Shown here: piece by piece, positions 31,423 to 44,779 of the stretch
Position numbering within the stretch: the stretch's first letter is position 1
Layout: each line of letters starts with the position of its first letter
DNA from: Equus caballus
Lineage: Eukaryota > Chordata > Mammalia > Perissodactyla > Equidae
Length of the DNA: 64,000 nucleotides
NCBI RefSeq assembly: GCF_041296265.1
Contig: NC_091684.1
Coordinates: 122,066,001-122,130,000, forward strand
Direction: 5' to 3'
Made by a program: the position numbers and the translations under genes
The notes under the pieces: generated by a model
The model's input: the letters and a program-made list of their open reading frames with translations, nothing else
Told to the model about the DNA's origin: nothing
Databases searched by the model: none

Positions 31423-33703
31423 GCACGTTGTCTTCCCCAGGCATGGCAGGAGTGAGGGACCGCTTCCCCTTGAGCGCACTGGGACGGGCACGGGCACCAC
31501 GCCGGGCGTCCGCATTTGGGAGCTGTGGCATCTGGGGGTCCTTCCTCTCACCGCGTGAGGGGGGTGTCCGTCAGTCGGCGGTGCTTGGTTGAACGGCCTG
31601 TGGCTGAGGGCCGTGGCTGGCAGCTCGCATCCTAGGTTGGGAAGTCGGAGAGTGTGGCGCTGGCACAGGCCCCGTGAGCTCGGGGCCTTGTGGCTGTGTG
31701 GGCCTGGTTCCCGCTGGGGACGAAGGCCCCGGGGGTCTGCGTCTCAGAGCTGAGCAGTAAGCAGTGGAAGGTCGCGTGGTTTCTGATGAGAGCCCCGGGC
31801 CAGGCGGGCGGCCGTCAGCTGTTCTTGCCTTTTGGCTTGGTGAGGCAGTTGGAGCACCCCTCGCGGTTTGGGGCGCCGCCGGAGGGGTGAGACTTTGGTG
31901 CTGCAGCTTGGGGCTCCTCTAGTTCTCCGGCTCGCCCAGTCCACGCCAAGGTGCCCAAACGGGGACCGGGCTGTGGGCCTGGCACTCAGGTCAAGACACT
32001 GTGGTGGCTGATGGCCTGGTCGTGGGGAGCTGGGGGGGAAGAAGAGCACGGAGAGGACAGGTCACAGTGTGATGCCGTGGGCTTCCGTGGGACGTGCTGC
32101 CTCGTTGTGTTCCGAGCGCTGGCAGCGGCTTGTCGGGAACGTGCCCTGGCTCTGACGGGGCTGGCGATTGGTGCGTGCCAGGGAAGGCTGGAGGCTTGAA
32201 GGCCCGGGGGTGTGCACTGTGGTCGGTGACCTTTGTGGCAGATGGTGGGCCTTGTTCCAGAGCGGTGGCGCTCTCCGGTTCTCTCCACGGTTCCTTGAAG
32301 AGGGGCCCGGCACGTGACTGCCGGCCGGCCGGCCGCCGCTGCTCATCGATTGCTTGGGCGACCGTGGCCTTGGATCCTCCGCCGTCTCAGGCGCGGGGTC
32401 TCCGAGGAGAAAGCGTTCCTCCAGCACGGTCCGATTTTCCTGGCGCGGTTCGCCTCATGCCTCGTCGCAGGGCTTTAGGTTTCTTCGTGGAAGCCTGTGG
32501 GCCTGGCGGCGACGGCGGGTGCCGTGACCCGAGCTGCCCTGCCGCGCACAGACGTCCGCCTTGGAAAACGTCCGCCTCTCCATGGGTGGCGGGGGCGGGG
32601 TGTGTGTGTGCTCGTTCCGTGCCTCCTCTTGCCTTCGTGGACAGAGCCATCCTTGGGGCCGTGTGAGGTCGTTTGTGGTGTTACAGGTGCCGAGGGAGGG
32701 TCCAGACGTTGAACGTGACGGGTCGAGTCCCGTACGCACAGTCGAGATTCCCTCGTGGCCGTCCTCCCCGGGGCTCCCTGGCCGCCACGTGTGTGTAGGG
32801 TTTGAGGTCCTGCTTGGGGGACTTGCCTCGCAGGCCTGAGGTGGGCCAGGCAGCGCGTGGGTGGGAAGCAGTCCTGGAAGGCCGGGGTCCAGAAAGCGGG
32901 CCCGCTGTGGTAACGCCAGGTCCCTGGACGGGAGTGGGCTCCAGGTTCAGTCGGGTCTTAGCGTGGGTCGTGGTGGCCACAGACCACCTCTTCCTGGCAC
33001 TTCCCCTGCCGCTGGCACCGCTGAGGGCGTGGGTGTAGCCTCAGTCAGCAGGAAGAGGCGCCTGGCCCCCGGTCCCCCGGTGGCGTGGCCACTGGAGATC
33101 AGGAGGGGCTGCTGCTTCTGCCCTCTAGCCCGTGTCCCAGCGGCGCCAGCCTTCGAGTGGTGTAGGCGCTTTACGTGGTTCAGGTCCAGCAGTGGTCGGC
33201 GCGTTTCCGTCGGGCGCGGTTCGCGTGGCACGGCGTGCGGGGACAGCGGGCGCCCACGGTCGGGCGGAGGGTGAACCTGCTGGAGTGTCGTGTTCCGGTG
33301 TTCAGAGGCAGGGGCTGTGAGAGAGGGAGCCTGCGGCCTATTTCAGCAGGCCGAAAGGGCAGAGGTGAGCCGCCGGGCGAGTCGAGGTCAAAGCCGCCAG
33401 CGCGAGCTCTTGGTCTCGCGGCAGGGCCTGAGGCCAGGGATGTGTGCGGAAGACGTGCTTCTTCAGGGGCTCGGGCCCCGCGCACCCGAAGACACGCACA
33501 CGCGCCCGCCTGCGCGCCTTCCTGCGCTTGTGCTGTCACACACGCCTTCTTGTCACACCTGAGGGGAAGAGGTAGAGGCCAAGAAGATGCAAGGCTTGCC
33601 CCGGGGCGGGGAGTCGGGGTGGAACCCTTGGCCTGGCTCTGGTTACCTGAGAGCCTGGCTGGGTCGCTGAGGCGTGCGCGTGCGATTGCTCTGCACTTCC
33701 CAG

Positions 33704-33838
33704 GTGGGATCTCCGAGCAAAGCTTGCCGTCGCCCAAGAAGAGAAGACCTTCCTGTCGTTTGTGGAGCGGAGACGCGAGGGAATCCCGCAAGAAGCGTGG
33801 CTTCGGGTGCGCCCCGTGCCCGTGGCTCGCTGAGGCTG
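33704..33838 (+). ncRNA. Candidate host-transcript exon A, unit 7
   Basis: Splice signals as in unit 6. Confidence 0.55.
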
Positions 33839-34063
33839 GTAAGGATCCCCCTGCACCCAGTTCGTGCCGTTGGCCCTGGGAGTCCCAGACCGCGCTGAGA
33901 GGCTTCTAGCCCGCGGGTCCCCGGGGGCGTGCGGAGCTGGCGCTCTGAGGGTGGGTCGACAGTTGCCCTTGCTCAGGGGCTTGGCTCGGGATTCTCCGGG
34001 CCGCTGGCCGACCCTGAGGTGATGGGCTCACCCGCCGAGCCCCGCCAGCTGCCCCGAAGGTGC

Positions 34064-34159
34064 TCGGATCGATGATGACTCCCTCAAATGCATTCCTTGG
34101 AAATCTGAACAAAATGAGTGAGAACTCACTACCGTCGTTCTCGCCGAGCCTGAGGTCCA
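34064..34159 (+). ncRNA. SNORD116: C/D-box snoRNA SNORD116, type A, unit 7
   Basis: Late A subtype with intact boxes and terminal stem. Confidence 0.92.
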
Positions 34160-36226
34160 GCACCTGGTCTTCTCCGGGGGTGAGAGGAGTGAGGGACAGC
34201 TTCTGGTTGATGACACTCGCGCAGAGCCCGCCCAGGGCCTCAGCGTGTGGGCGTCTGCCGTGTTTGCACCGGGAGCGTGACCGCATGAGCTGGACGTTTG
34301 CGACTCGGAGGGACTTGCTTGAATGGCCGGCCTCTGCTGGCGCGGCGCCCGGGTCGCATGGGCGTCTTTAGAGTCGGAGAGTGTGGCGTTGGCATGGGCC
34401 CGGCCCGTGGTTGGCGCTGAGTACGCGCTGGCCCGGTTCTGGCCTGAGCCGTTGCCCCGGGGGGCGTGGCGGGTGGGGTGGCGGTCCGTGTCTGGAGGCC
34501 GAACAGCCGAGTCTTCCCTGGGTTCCGTTCGGAGCCTCGGTTTGGGCCGGGCAAGCCGCAGCGCCTGTGGTTGCCTTCTGGCTTGGTGAGGAGGTGTGAT
34601 GGGCCCGTGGTTTTGGCGGCGGGGGCAGCGGCCCTAGGCCGCAGCGCTGCAGCTGGCAGCTCCTGTGTGTCACCTGCTCACCCGGGCCACACACAGCTGG
34701 CCAAAGGTGGCCCTGGCGCTGACGTCCAGGCAGTGTGGTGGCTGACAGGGCGGGCAGGAAGGAAAGGGAGCGGAGGGGAGCGGCCGTAGTGCGGTTCCAC
34801 GGGCTTGCACAGGATGTACCCTCTTGTTGGGTTGCGACCGCCGTCGCGGTCTTGCCAGGGGTGGCGTTGGGTCCCAAGGGGGCTGCCGGTTGTTGCCTGC
34901 CAGGGAAGGCTCGGCTGCGGTAGATGACCTGTGCGGTAGACGGCGTCGCGCCCCCGGGAGGTTCGGCCCCCAGTGTTTGTCGTCCTAGCGCCTTGAAGAG
35001 ACCCACAGGCCCGCGACTGGCCACCGGCCCCGTCTGCTCCGGATTGCTGAGGCGGACAATCTCTTTGACCCTGCGCCCCCTCGGGTCCGGCGCTTGCCAG
35101 GTGAAGGCGTTGCTGCAGGAAGGTTCGCTCTTCCTGGCCCGGGGGGCTCCTGTGGTCCCGGGCGTGCCGGGGAGCGGGGCCAGGGGGCGGTGTGGGGCGT
35201 CGGGGGGGGTGGGGGGGCGTGCGCGAGGGGTGGTTAAGAGCGGTGTGCGGAAGCCTGCGGGCGTGGCAGCGACCCGAGGGTGCTGCGATCCTGGGCGCCC
35301 TGCCCCGGACGCACGTCCAGCGTGGAGGAGGAGCACGTCTCCTTGTGTGGGAGCGGTGTCCTAGTTTCATTCTTTGCCTTGTCTTCCAGGAGGAGGCAGC
35401 GTTTGTGCTCTGTGAGGTCGTCTGTGGTGTTCTGGGGCCGAAGGAGGGGGTCATAGGTCGAGCGCGACGCGGTCGACTTGGGCAAAGTCATAATGCCTTG
35501 ACGGCTGTCGTCCGGGAGGCTCCCTGCCCGCCTGGCGCGCGAGGTGTTGGAGGCTACACCTTGGGGGACTTGCTGTGCAGGCGTGAGGGGGCTTCCCCTT
35601 TGGAGCAGGGAGCCGCGGGGTTGAACGTTTCCTCGAAGGCCAGCGCCCCGCAACCCGCAGGCGGTGGAAATGCCGCGTCGCTGCGTGGGAATTGGCTGTG
35701 GTCTGAGACGGGTCTTGCCCCGGGTCTCGGTGGCTGTGACCAGCCGTTGCAGCGGGGTTCCCTGCTGGCCCGCCCAGGGCGTCTTGGCTTAGATAGCCCA
35801 GACCGGAGTGCGGCCTGAAGGCGTCGGGCCCCTGGAGGTTCAGACGGGCTGCTTCTGTTGCGCCGCCCGTGGGCGAGTGGTGCCGGCTCTCGTGTCAGCC
35901 CTGTTGTCCTGGCGGTAGCCAGGTAGCATTACCATCAAGTGCCGTTCCCCCCGGCCCAGCTCGCGGGGACACGCTGGCCACGTTGACCTCACATCCACGG
36001 TCAGCGTGAGGGTGTAGGTGGATGGTCCGTGTCCTTTGCTCAGAAGGAGTGGCGCTCAGAGAGGGAGTCCGGGGCCGATTGCAGCAGCCTCTAGCGGTGC
36101 GAGTTGGCGTCCTTCCTTGGGAAGTCACCGGGCTTCCGCGTGGGGTGGCAGGGCACGAGGTCAGGCATCTGTGAGGACGGCGTGCTTTCCCGGGTGCTGA
36201 GGCCACCGCACACGGAAGCCCGCAGG

Positions 36227-36241
36227 CACGCACGCGCGCAA

Positions 36242-36272
<31 letters not shown>

Positions 36273-36290
36273 CACACACACACACAGGTG
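36227..36290. repeat. CA/CG microsatellite, unit 7 (form II)
   Basis: Form II. Confidence 0.95.
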
Positions 36291-36472
36291 CACAGGCCTG
36301 CGCATCTGCCTACACTCGGGATATCACACGCGCCTTCGGTCATCCCGAAGGGATAGAGGTACAGGGCAAGCAGATGCAAGGGTGCCGCGGGGGGAACTGT
36401 GGCACGGATCCTGTCTTCTGACCAGCTGGGCACGTTTCTGAAGCATGCGTGTGCTTTCTCTACACTCCTCAG

Positions 36473-36611
36473 GTGGAAGTGCCGTGCAAAGCTCGCTGCC
36501 GCCCACCGACAGAAGAAGACCCTTCGTGTCCCGTGACGAGCGCAGGTGCGAGGCAGTCGCGGCGGAAGTGTGGCCCGGGATGCGCACCACGCCCTCGGAC
36601 GGCCCAGGACG
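36473..36611 (+). ncRNA. Candidate host-transcript exon B, unit 7, weak donor
   Basis: Strong acceptor and poor GTCAGC donor, as in unit 2. Confidence 0.45.
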
Positions 36612-36863
36612 GTCAGCATTGCTTTGTCCCAAGTTCGGCCTCTCGCCCTGAGGGCTTCGCTAGACCTGCCTCAGAGGCTTCTTGGGCGCGTGTGCCCGGG
36701 GGCCCGCGGCGTCGTGCTCTGAGGGCGGACTGACTGTTGCCCCTGCTCCGGCGGGGCTCGGCTCTGGATTCTCCAGGCCGCTGGCGCCCATGAGGCGATC
36801 GGCTCGCCCGCTGCGGAGCCCCCCAGCCTGCCTGGTTAGTTTGTCCAGGTTGGCAGAACGTGC

Positions 36864-36960
36864 TCGGATCGATGATGACTCCCTCATATGCATTCCTTGG
36901 AAAATCTGAACAAAATGAGTGAGAACTCACTACCGTCGTTCTCATCGAAACTGAGGTCCG
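36864..36960 (+). ncRNA. SNORD116: C/D-box snoRNA SNORD116, type B, unit 7
   Basis: Same sequence as the other B copies, with boxes and stem intact. Confidence 0.93.
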
Positions 36961-39241
36961 GCACGTTGTCTTCCCCAGGCATGGCAGGAGTGAGGGACCG
37001 CTTCCCCTTGAGCGCACTGGGACGGGCACGGGCACCACGCCGGGCGTCCGCATTTGGGAGCCGTGGCATCTGGGGGTCCTTCCTCTCACCGCGTGAGGGG
37101 GGTGTCCGTCAGTCGGCGGTGCTTGGTTGAACGGCCTGTGGCTGAGGGCCGTGGCTGGCAGCTCGCATCCTAGGTTGGGAAGTCGGAGAGTGTGGCGCTG
37201 GCACAGGCCCCGTGAGCTCGGGGCCTTGTGGCTGTGTGGGCCTGGTTCCCGCTGGGGACGAAGGCCCCGGGGGTCTGCGTCTCAGAGCTGAGCAGTAAGC
37301 AGTGGAAGGTCGCATGGTTTCTGATGAGAGCCCCGGGCCAGGCGGGCGGCCGTCAGCTGTTCTTGCCTTTTGGCTTGGTGAGGCAGTTGGAGCACCCCTC
37401 GCGGTTTGGGGCGCCGCCGGAGGGGTGAGACTTTGGTGCTGCAGCTTGGGGCTCCTCTAGTTCTCCGGCTCGCCCAGTCCACGCCAAGGTGCCCAAACGG
37501 GGACCGGGCTGTGGGCCTGGCACTCATGTCAAGACACTGTGGTGGCTGATGGCCTGGTCGTGGGGAGCTGGGGGGGAAGAAGAGCACGGAGAGGACAGGT
37601 CACAGTGTGATGCCGTGGGCTTCCGTGGGACGTGCTGCCTCGTTGTGTTCCGAGCGCTGGCAGCGGCTTGTCGGGAACGTGCCCTGGCTCTGACGGGGCT
37701 GGCGATTGGTGCGTGCCAGGGAAGGCTGGAGGCTTGAAGGCCCGGGGGTGTGCACTGTGGTCGGTGACCTTTGTGGCAGATGGTGGGCCTTGTTCCAGAG
37801 CGGTGGCGCTCTCCGGTTCTCTCCACGGTTCCTTGAAGAGGGGCCCGGCACGTGACTGCCGGCCGGCCGGCCGCCGCTGCTCATCGATTGCTTGGGCGAC
37901 CGTGGCCTTGGATCCTCCGCCGTCTCAGGCGCGGGGTCTCCGAGGAGAAAGCGTTCCTCCAGCACGGTCCGATTTTCCTGGCGCGGTTCGCCTCATGCCT
38001 CGTCGCAGGGCTTTATGTTTCTTCGTGGAAGCCTGTGGGCCTGGCGGAGACGGCGGGTGCCGTGACCCGAGCTGCCCTGCCGCGCACAGACGTCCGCCTT
38101 GGAAAACGTCCGCCTCTCCATGGGTGGCGGGGGCGGGGTGTGTGTGTGCTCGTTCCGTGCCTCCTCTTGCCTTCGTGGACAGAGCCATCCTTGGGGCCGT
38201 GTGAGGTCGTTTGTGGTGTTACAGGTGCCGAGGGAGGGTCCAGACGTTGAACGTGACGGGTCGAGTCCCGTACGCACAGTCGAGATTCCCTCGTGGCCGT
38301 CCTCCCCGGGGCTCCCTGGCCGCCACGTGTGTGTAGGGTTTGAGGTCCTGCTTGGGGGACTTGCCTCGCAGGCCTGAGGTGGGCCAGGCAGCGCGTGGGT
38401 GGGAAGGAGTCCTGGAAGGCCGGGGTCCAGAAAGCGGGCCCGCTGTGGTAACGCCAGGTCCCTGGACGGGAGTGGGCTCCAGGTTCAGTCGGGTCTTAGC
38501 GTGGGTCGTGGTGGCCACAGACCACCTCTTCCTGGCACTTCCCCTGCCGCTGGCACCGCTGAGGGCGTGGGTGTAGCCTCAGTCAGCAGGAAGAGGCGCC
38601 TGGCCCCCGGTCCCCCGGTGGCGTGGCCACTGGAGATCAGGAGGGGCTGCTGCTTCTGCCCTCTAGCCCGTGTCCCAGCGGCGCCAGCCTTCGAGTGGTG
38701 TAGGCGCTTTACGTGGTTCAGGTCCAGCAGTGGTCGGTGCGTTTCCGTCGGGCGCGGTTCGCGTGGCACGGCGTGCGGGGACAGCGGGCGCCCACGGTCG
38801 GGCGGAGGGTGAACCTGCTGGAGTGTCGTGTTCCGGTGTTCAGAGGCAGGGGCTGTGAGAGAGGGAGCCTGCGGCCTATTTCAGCAGGCCGAAAGGGCAG
38901 AGGTGAGCCGCCGGGCGAGTCGAGGTCAAAGCCGCCAGCGCGAGCTCTTGGTCTCGCGGCAGGGCCTGAGGCCAGGGATGTGTGCGGAAGACGTGCTTCT
39001 TCAGGGGCTCGGGCCCCGCGCACCCGAAGACACGCACACGCGCCCGCCTGCGCGCCTTCCTGCGCTTGTGCTGTCACACACGCCTTCTTGTCACACCTGA
39101 GGGGAAGAGGTAGAGGCCAAGAAGATGCAAGGCTTGCCCCGGGGCGGGGAGTCGGGGTGGAACCCTTGGCCTGGCTCTGGTTACCTGAGAGCCTGGCTGG
39201 GTCGCTGAGGCGTGCGCGTGCGATTGCTCTGCACTTCCCAG

Positions 39242-39376
39242 GTGGGATCTCCGAGCAAAGCTTGCCGTCGCCCAAGAAGAGAAGACCTTCCTGTCGTTTG
39301 TGGAGCGGAGACGCGAGGGAATCCCGCAAGAAGCGTGGCTTCGGGTGCGCCCCGTGCCCGTGGCTCGCTGAGGCTG
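39242..39376 (+). ncRNA. Candidate host-transcript exon A, unit 8
   Basis: Splice signals as in unit 6. The late donor form sits beside an early-subtype snoRNA A, so a switch lies between 39376 and 39697. Confidence 0.55.
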
Positions 39377-39601
39377 GTAAGGATCCCCCTGCACCCAGTT
39401 CGTGCCGTTGGCCCTGGGAGTCCCAGACCGCGCTGAGAGGCTTCTAGCCCGCGGGTCCCCGGGGGCGTGCGGAGCTGGCGCTCTGAGGGTGGGTCGACAG
39501 TTGCCCTTGCTCAGGGGCTTGGCTCGGGATTCTCCGGGCCGCTGGCCGACCCTGAGGTGATGGGCTCACCCGCCGAGCCCCGCCAGCTGCCCCGAAGGTG
39601 C

Positions 39602-39697
39602 TCGGATCGATGATGACTCCCTCAAATGCATTCCTTGGAAATCTGAACAAAATGAGTGAGAACTCACTACCGTCGTTCTCGCCGAGACTGAGGTCCA
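39602..39697 (+). ncRNA. SNORD116: C/D-box snoRNA SNORD116, type A, unit 8
   Basis: Early A subtype (GAGA), lying between late-subtype copies in units 7 and 9. This breaks the otherwise ordered switch and suggests local conversion. Confidence 0.92.
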
Positions 39698-41764
39698 GCA
39701 CCTGGTCTTCTCCGGGGGTGAGAGGAGTGAGGGACAGCTTCTGGTTGATGACACTCGCGCAGAGCCCGCCCAGGGCCTCAGCGTGTGGGCGTCTGCCGTG
39801 TTTGCACCGGGAGCGTGACCGCATGAGCTGGACGTTTGCGACTCGGAGGGACTTGCTTGAATGGCCGGCCTCTGCTGGCGCGGCGCCCGGGTCGCATGGG
39901 CGTCTTTAGAGTCGGAGAGTGTGGCGTTGGCATGGGCCCGGCCCGTGGTTGGCGCTGAGTACGCGCTGGCCCGGTTCTGGCCTGAGCCGTTGCCCCGGGG
40001 GGCGTGGCGGGTGGGGTGGCGGTCCGTGTCTGGAGGCCGAACAGCCGAGTCTTCCCTGGGTTCCGTTCGGAGCCTCGGTTTGGGCCGGGCAAGCCGCAGC
40101 GCCTGTGGTTGCCTTCTGGCTTGGTGAGGAGGTGTGATGGGCCCGTGGTTTTGGCGGCGGGGGCAGCGGCCCTAGGCCGCAGCGCTGCAGCTGGCAGCTC
40201 CTGTGTGTCACCTGCTCACCCGGGCCACACACAGCTGGCCAAAGGTGGCCCTGGCGCTGACGTCCAGGCAGTGTGGTGGCTGACAGGGCGGGCAGGAAGG
40301 AAAGGGAGCGGAGGGGAGCGGCCGTAGTGCGGTTCCACGGGCTTGCACAGGATGTACCCTCTTGTTGGGTTGCGACCGCCGTCGCGGTCTTGCCAGGGGT
40401 GGCGTTGGGTCCCAAGGGGGCTGCCGGTTGTTGCCTGCCAGGGAAGGCTCGGCTGCGGTAGATGACCTGTGCGGTAGACGGCGTCGCGCCCCCGGGAGGT
40501 TCGGCCCCCAGTGTTTGTCGTCCTAGCGCCTTGAAGAGACCCACAGGCCCGCGACTGGCCACCGGCCCCGTCTGCTCCGGATTGCTGAGGCGGACAATCT
40601 CTTTGACCCTGCGCCCCCTCGGGTCCGGCGCTTGCCAGGTGAAGGCGTTGCTGCAGGAAGGTTCGCTCTTCCTGGCCCGGGGGGCTCCTGTGGTCCCGGG
40701 CGTGCCGGGGAGCGGGGCCAGGGGGCGGTGTGGGGCGTCGGGGGGGGTGGGGGGGCGTGCGCGAGGGGTGGTTAAGAGCGGTGTGCGGAAGCCTGCGGGC
40801 GTGGCAGCGACCCGAGGGTGCTGCGATCCTGGGCGCCCTGCCCCGGACGCACGTCCAGCGTGGAGGAGGAGCACGTCTCCTTGTGTGGGAGCGGTGTCCT
40901 AGTTTCATTCTTTGCCTTGTCTTCCAGGAGGAGGCAGCGTTTGTGCTCTGTGAGGTCGTCTGTGGTGTTCTGGGGCCGAAGGAGGGGGTCATAGGTCGAG
41001 CGCGACGCGGTCGACTTGGGCAAAGTCATAATGCCTTGACGGCTGTCGTCCGGGAGGCTCCCTGCCCGCCTGGCGCGCGAGGTGTTGGAGGCTACACCTT
41101 GGGGGACTTGCTGTGCAGGCGTGAGGGGGCTTCCCCTTTGGAGCAGGGAGCCGCGGGGTTGAACGTTTCCTCGAAGGCCAGCGCCCCGCAACCCGCAGGC
41201 GGTGGAAATGCCGCGTCGCTGCGTGGGAATTGGCTGTGGTCTGAGACGGGTCTTGCCCCGGGTCTCGGTGGCTGTGACCAGCCGTTGCAGCGGGGTTCCC
41301 TGCTGGCCCGCCCAGGGCGTCTTGGCTTAGATAGCCCAGACCGGAGTGCGGCCTGAAGGCGTCGGGCCCCTGGAGGTTCAGACGGGCTGCTTCTGTTGCG
41401 CCGCCCGTGGGCGAGTGGTGCCGGCTCTCGTGTCAGCCCTGTTGTCCTGGCGGTAGCCAGGTAGCATTACCATCAAGTGCCGTTCCCCCCGGCCCAGCTC
41501 GCGGGGACACGCTGGCCACGTTGACCTCACATCCACGGTCAGCGTGAGGGTGTAGGTGGATGGTCCGTGTCCTTTGCTCAGAAGGAGTGGCGCTCAGAGA
41601 GGGAGTCCGGGGCCGATTGCAGCAGCCTCTAGCGGTGCGAGTTGGCGTCCTTCCTTGGGAAGTCACCGGGCTTCCGCGTGGGGTGGCAGGGCACGAGGTC
41701 AGGCATCTGTGAGGACGGCGTGCTTTCCCGGGTGCTGAGGCCACCGCACACGGAAGCCCGCAGG

Positions 41765-41779
41765 CACGCACGCGCGCAA

Positions 41780-41810
<31 letters not shown>

Positions 41811-41828
41811 CACACACACACACAGGTG
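41765..41828. repeat. CA/CG microsatellite, unit 8 (form II)
   Basis: Form II. Confidence 0.95.
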
Positions 41829-42010
41829 CACAGGCCTGCGCATCTGCCTACACTCGGGATATCACACGCGCCTTCGGTCATCCCGAAGGGATAGAGGTAC
41901 AGGGCAAGCAGATGCAAGGGTGCCGCGGGGGGAACTGTGGCACGGATCCTGTCTTCTGACCAGCTGGGCACGTTTCTGAAGCATGCGTGTGCTTTCTCTA
42001 CACTCCTCAG

Positions 42011-42149
42011 GTGGAAGTGCCGTGCAAAGCTCGCTGCCGCCCACCGACAGAAGAAGACCCTTCGTGTCCCGTGACGAGCGCAGGTGCGAGGCAGTCGCGG
42101 CGGAAGTGTGGCCCGGGATGCGCACCACGCCCTCGGACGGCCCAGGACG
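42011..42149 (+). ncRNA. Candidate host-transcript exon B, unit 8, weak donor
   Basis: Strong acceptor and poor GTCAGC donor, as in unit 2. Confidence 0.45.
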
Positions 42150-42401
42150 GTCAGCATTGCTTTGTCCCAAGTTCGGCCTCTCGCCCTGAGGGCTTCGCTA
42201 GACCTGCCTCAGAGGCTTCTTGGGCGCGTGTGCCCGGGGGCCCGCGGCGTCGTGCTCTGAGGGCGGACTGACTGTTGCCCCTGCTCCGGCGGGGCTCGGC
42301 TCTGGATTCTCCAGGCCGCTGGCGCCCATGAGGCGATCGGCTCGCCCGCTGCGGAGCCCCCCAGCCTGCCTGGTTAGTTTGTCCAGGTTGGCAGAACGTG
42401 C

Positions 42402-42498
42402 TCGGATCGATGATGACTCCCTCATATGCATTCCTTGGAAAATCTGAACAAAATGAGTGAGAACTCACTACCGTCGTTCTCATCGAAACTGAGGTCCG
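42402..42498 (+). ncRNA. SNORD116: C/D-box snoRNA SNORD116, type B, unit 8
   Basis: Same sequence as the other B copies, with boxes and stem intact. Confidence 0.93.
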
Positions 42499-44779
42499 GC
42501 ACGTTGTCTTCCCCAGGCATGGCAGGAGTGAGGGACCGCTTCCCCTTGAGCGCACTGGGACGGGCACGGGCACCACGCCGGGCGTCCGCATTTGGGAGCC
42601 GTGGCATCTGGGGGTCCTTCCTCTCACCGCGTGAGGGGGGTGTCCGTCAGTCGGCGGTGCTTGGTTGAACGGCCTGTGGCTGAGGGCCGTGGCTGGCAGC
42701 TCGCATCCTAGGTTGGGAAGTCGGAGAGTGTGGCGCTGGCACAGGCCCCGTGAGCTCGGGGCCTTGTGGCTGTGTGGGCCTGGTTCCCGCTGGGGACGAA
42801 GGCCCCGGGGGTCTGCGTCTCAGAGCTGAGCAGTAAGCAGTGGAAGGTCGCATGGTTTCTGATGAGAGCCCCGGGCCAGGCGGGCGGCCGTCAGCTGTTC
42901 TTGCCTTTTGGCTTGGTGAGGCAGTTGGAGCACCCCTCGCGGTTTGGGGCGCCGCCGGAGGGGTGAGACTTTGGTGCTGCAGCTTGGGGCTCCTCTAGTT
43001 CTCCGGCTCGCCCAGTCCACGCCAAGGTGCCCAAACGGGGACCGGGCTGTGGGCCTGGCACTCATGTCAAGACACTGTGGTGGCTGATGGCCTGGTCGTG
43101 GGGAGCTGGGGGGGAAGAAGAGCACGGAGAGGACAGGTCACAGTGTGATGCCGTGGGCTTCCGTGGGACGTGCTGCCTCGTTGTGTTCCGAGCGCTGGCA
43201 GCGGCTTGTCGGGAACGTGCCCTGGCTCTGACGGGGCTGGCGATTGGTGCGTGCCAGGGAAGGCTGGAGGCTTGAAGGCCCGGGGGTGTGCACTGTGGTC
43301 GGTGACCTTTGTGGCAGATGGTGGTCCTTGTTCCAGAGCGGTGGCGCTCTCCGGTTCTCTCCACGGTTCCTTGAAGAGGGGCCCGGCACGTGACTGCCGG
43401 CCGGCCGGCCGCCGCTGCTCATCGATTGCTTGGGCGACCGTGGCCTTGGATCCTCCGCCGTCTCAGGCGCGGGGTCTCCGAGGAGAAAGCGTTCCTCCAG
43501 CACGGTCCGATTTTCCTGGCGCGGTTCGCCTCATGCCTCGTCGCAGGGCTTTATGTTTCTTCGTGGAAGCCTGTGGGCCTGGCGGAGACGGCGGGTGCCG
43601 TGACCCGAGCTGCCCTGCCGCGCACAGACGTCCGCCTTGGAAAACGTCCGCCTCTCCATGGGTGGCGGGGGCGGGGTGTGTGTGTGCTCGTTCCGTGCCT
43701 CCTCTTGCCTTCGTGGACAGAGCCATCCTTGGGGCCGTGTGAGGTCGTTTGTGGTGTTACAGGTGCCGAGGGAGGGTCCAGACGTTGAACGTGACGGGTC
43801 GAGTCCCGTACGCACAGTCGAGATTCCCTCGTGGCCGTCCTCCCCGGGGCTCCCTGGCCGCCACGTGTGTGTAGGGTTTGAGGTCCTGCTTGGGGGACTT
43901 GCCTCGCAGGCCTGAGGTGGGCCAGGCAGCGCGTGGGTGGGAAGGAGTCCTGGAAGGCCGGGGTCCAGAAAGCGGGCCCGCTGTGGTAACGCCAGGTCCC
44001 TGGACGGGAGTGGGCTCCAGGTTCAGTCGGGTCTTAGCGTGGGTCGTGGTGGCCACAGACCACCTCTTCCTGGCACTTCCCCTGCCGCTGGCACCGCTGA
44101 GGGCGTGGGTGTAGCCTCAGTCAGCAGGAAGAGGCGCCTGGCCCCCGGTCCCCCGGTGGCGTGGCCACTGGAGATCAGGAGGGGCTGCTGCTTCTGCCCT
44201 CTAGCCCGTGTCCCAGCGGCGCCAGCCTTCGAGTGGTGTAGGCGCTTTACGTGGTTCAGGTCCAGCAGTGGTCGGTGCGTTTCCGTCGGGCGCGGTTCGC
44301 GTGGCACGGCGTGCGGGGACAGCGGGCGCCCACGGTCGGGCGGAGGGTGAACCTGCTGGAGTGTCGTGTTCCGGTGTTCAGAGGCAGGGGCTGTGAGAGA
44401 GGGAGCCTGCGGCCTATTTCAGCAGGCCGAAAGGGCAGAGGTGAGCCGCCGGGCGAGTCGAGGTCAAAGCCGCCAGCGCGAGCTCTTGGTCTCGCGGCAG
44501 GGCCTGAGGCCAGGGATGTGTGCGGAAGACGTGCTTCTTCAGGGGCTCGGGCCCCGCGCACCCGAAGACACGCACACGCGCCCGCCTGCGCGCCTTCCTG
44601 CGCTTGTGCTGTCACACACGCCTTCTTGTCACACCTGAGGGGAAGAGGTAGAGGCCAAGAAGATGCAAGGCTTGCCCCGGGGCGGGGAGTCGGGGTGGAA
44701 CCCTTGGCCTGGCTCTGGTTACCTGAGAGCCTGGCTGGGTCGCTGAGGCGTGCGCGTGCGATTGCTCTGCACTTCCCAG

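Larger units (their letters stand above)
27682..33219 (+). repeat. SNORD116 tandem unit 6 (5,538 bp)
   Basis: The G-run is at 29664-29679 and the isolated acceptor ends at 29851. Five private substitutions sit within 275 bp (27796, 27872, 27900, 27931, 28070), and the last disrupts the GC box upstream of exon A. First unit with GGATCCC after the exon A donor and with AGATGGTGGG in half B. Confidence 0.97.
33220..38757 (+). repeat. SNORD116 tandem unit 7 (5,538 bp)
   Basis: The G-run is at 35202-35217 and the isolated acceptor ends at 35389. It shares with unit 8 three half-B variants (CTCATGTCAAG, CTTTATGTTTC, GGTCGGTGCG), the last two absent elsewhere, and shares GTCGAGCGCGACG with units 8, 11 and 12. 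Confidence 0.97.
38758..44295 (+). repeat. SNORD116 tandem unit 8 (5,538 bp)
   Basis: The G-run is at 40740-40755 and the isolated acceptor ends at 40927. Half B nearly matches unit 7, with a private ATGGTGGTCC near 43319. Its snoRNA A, however, is the early A subtype, unlike those of its neighbours. Confidence 0.97.
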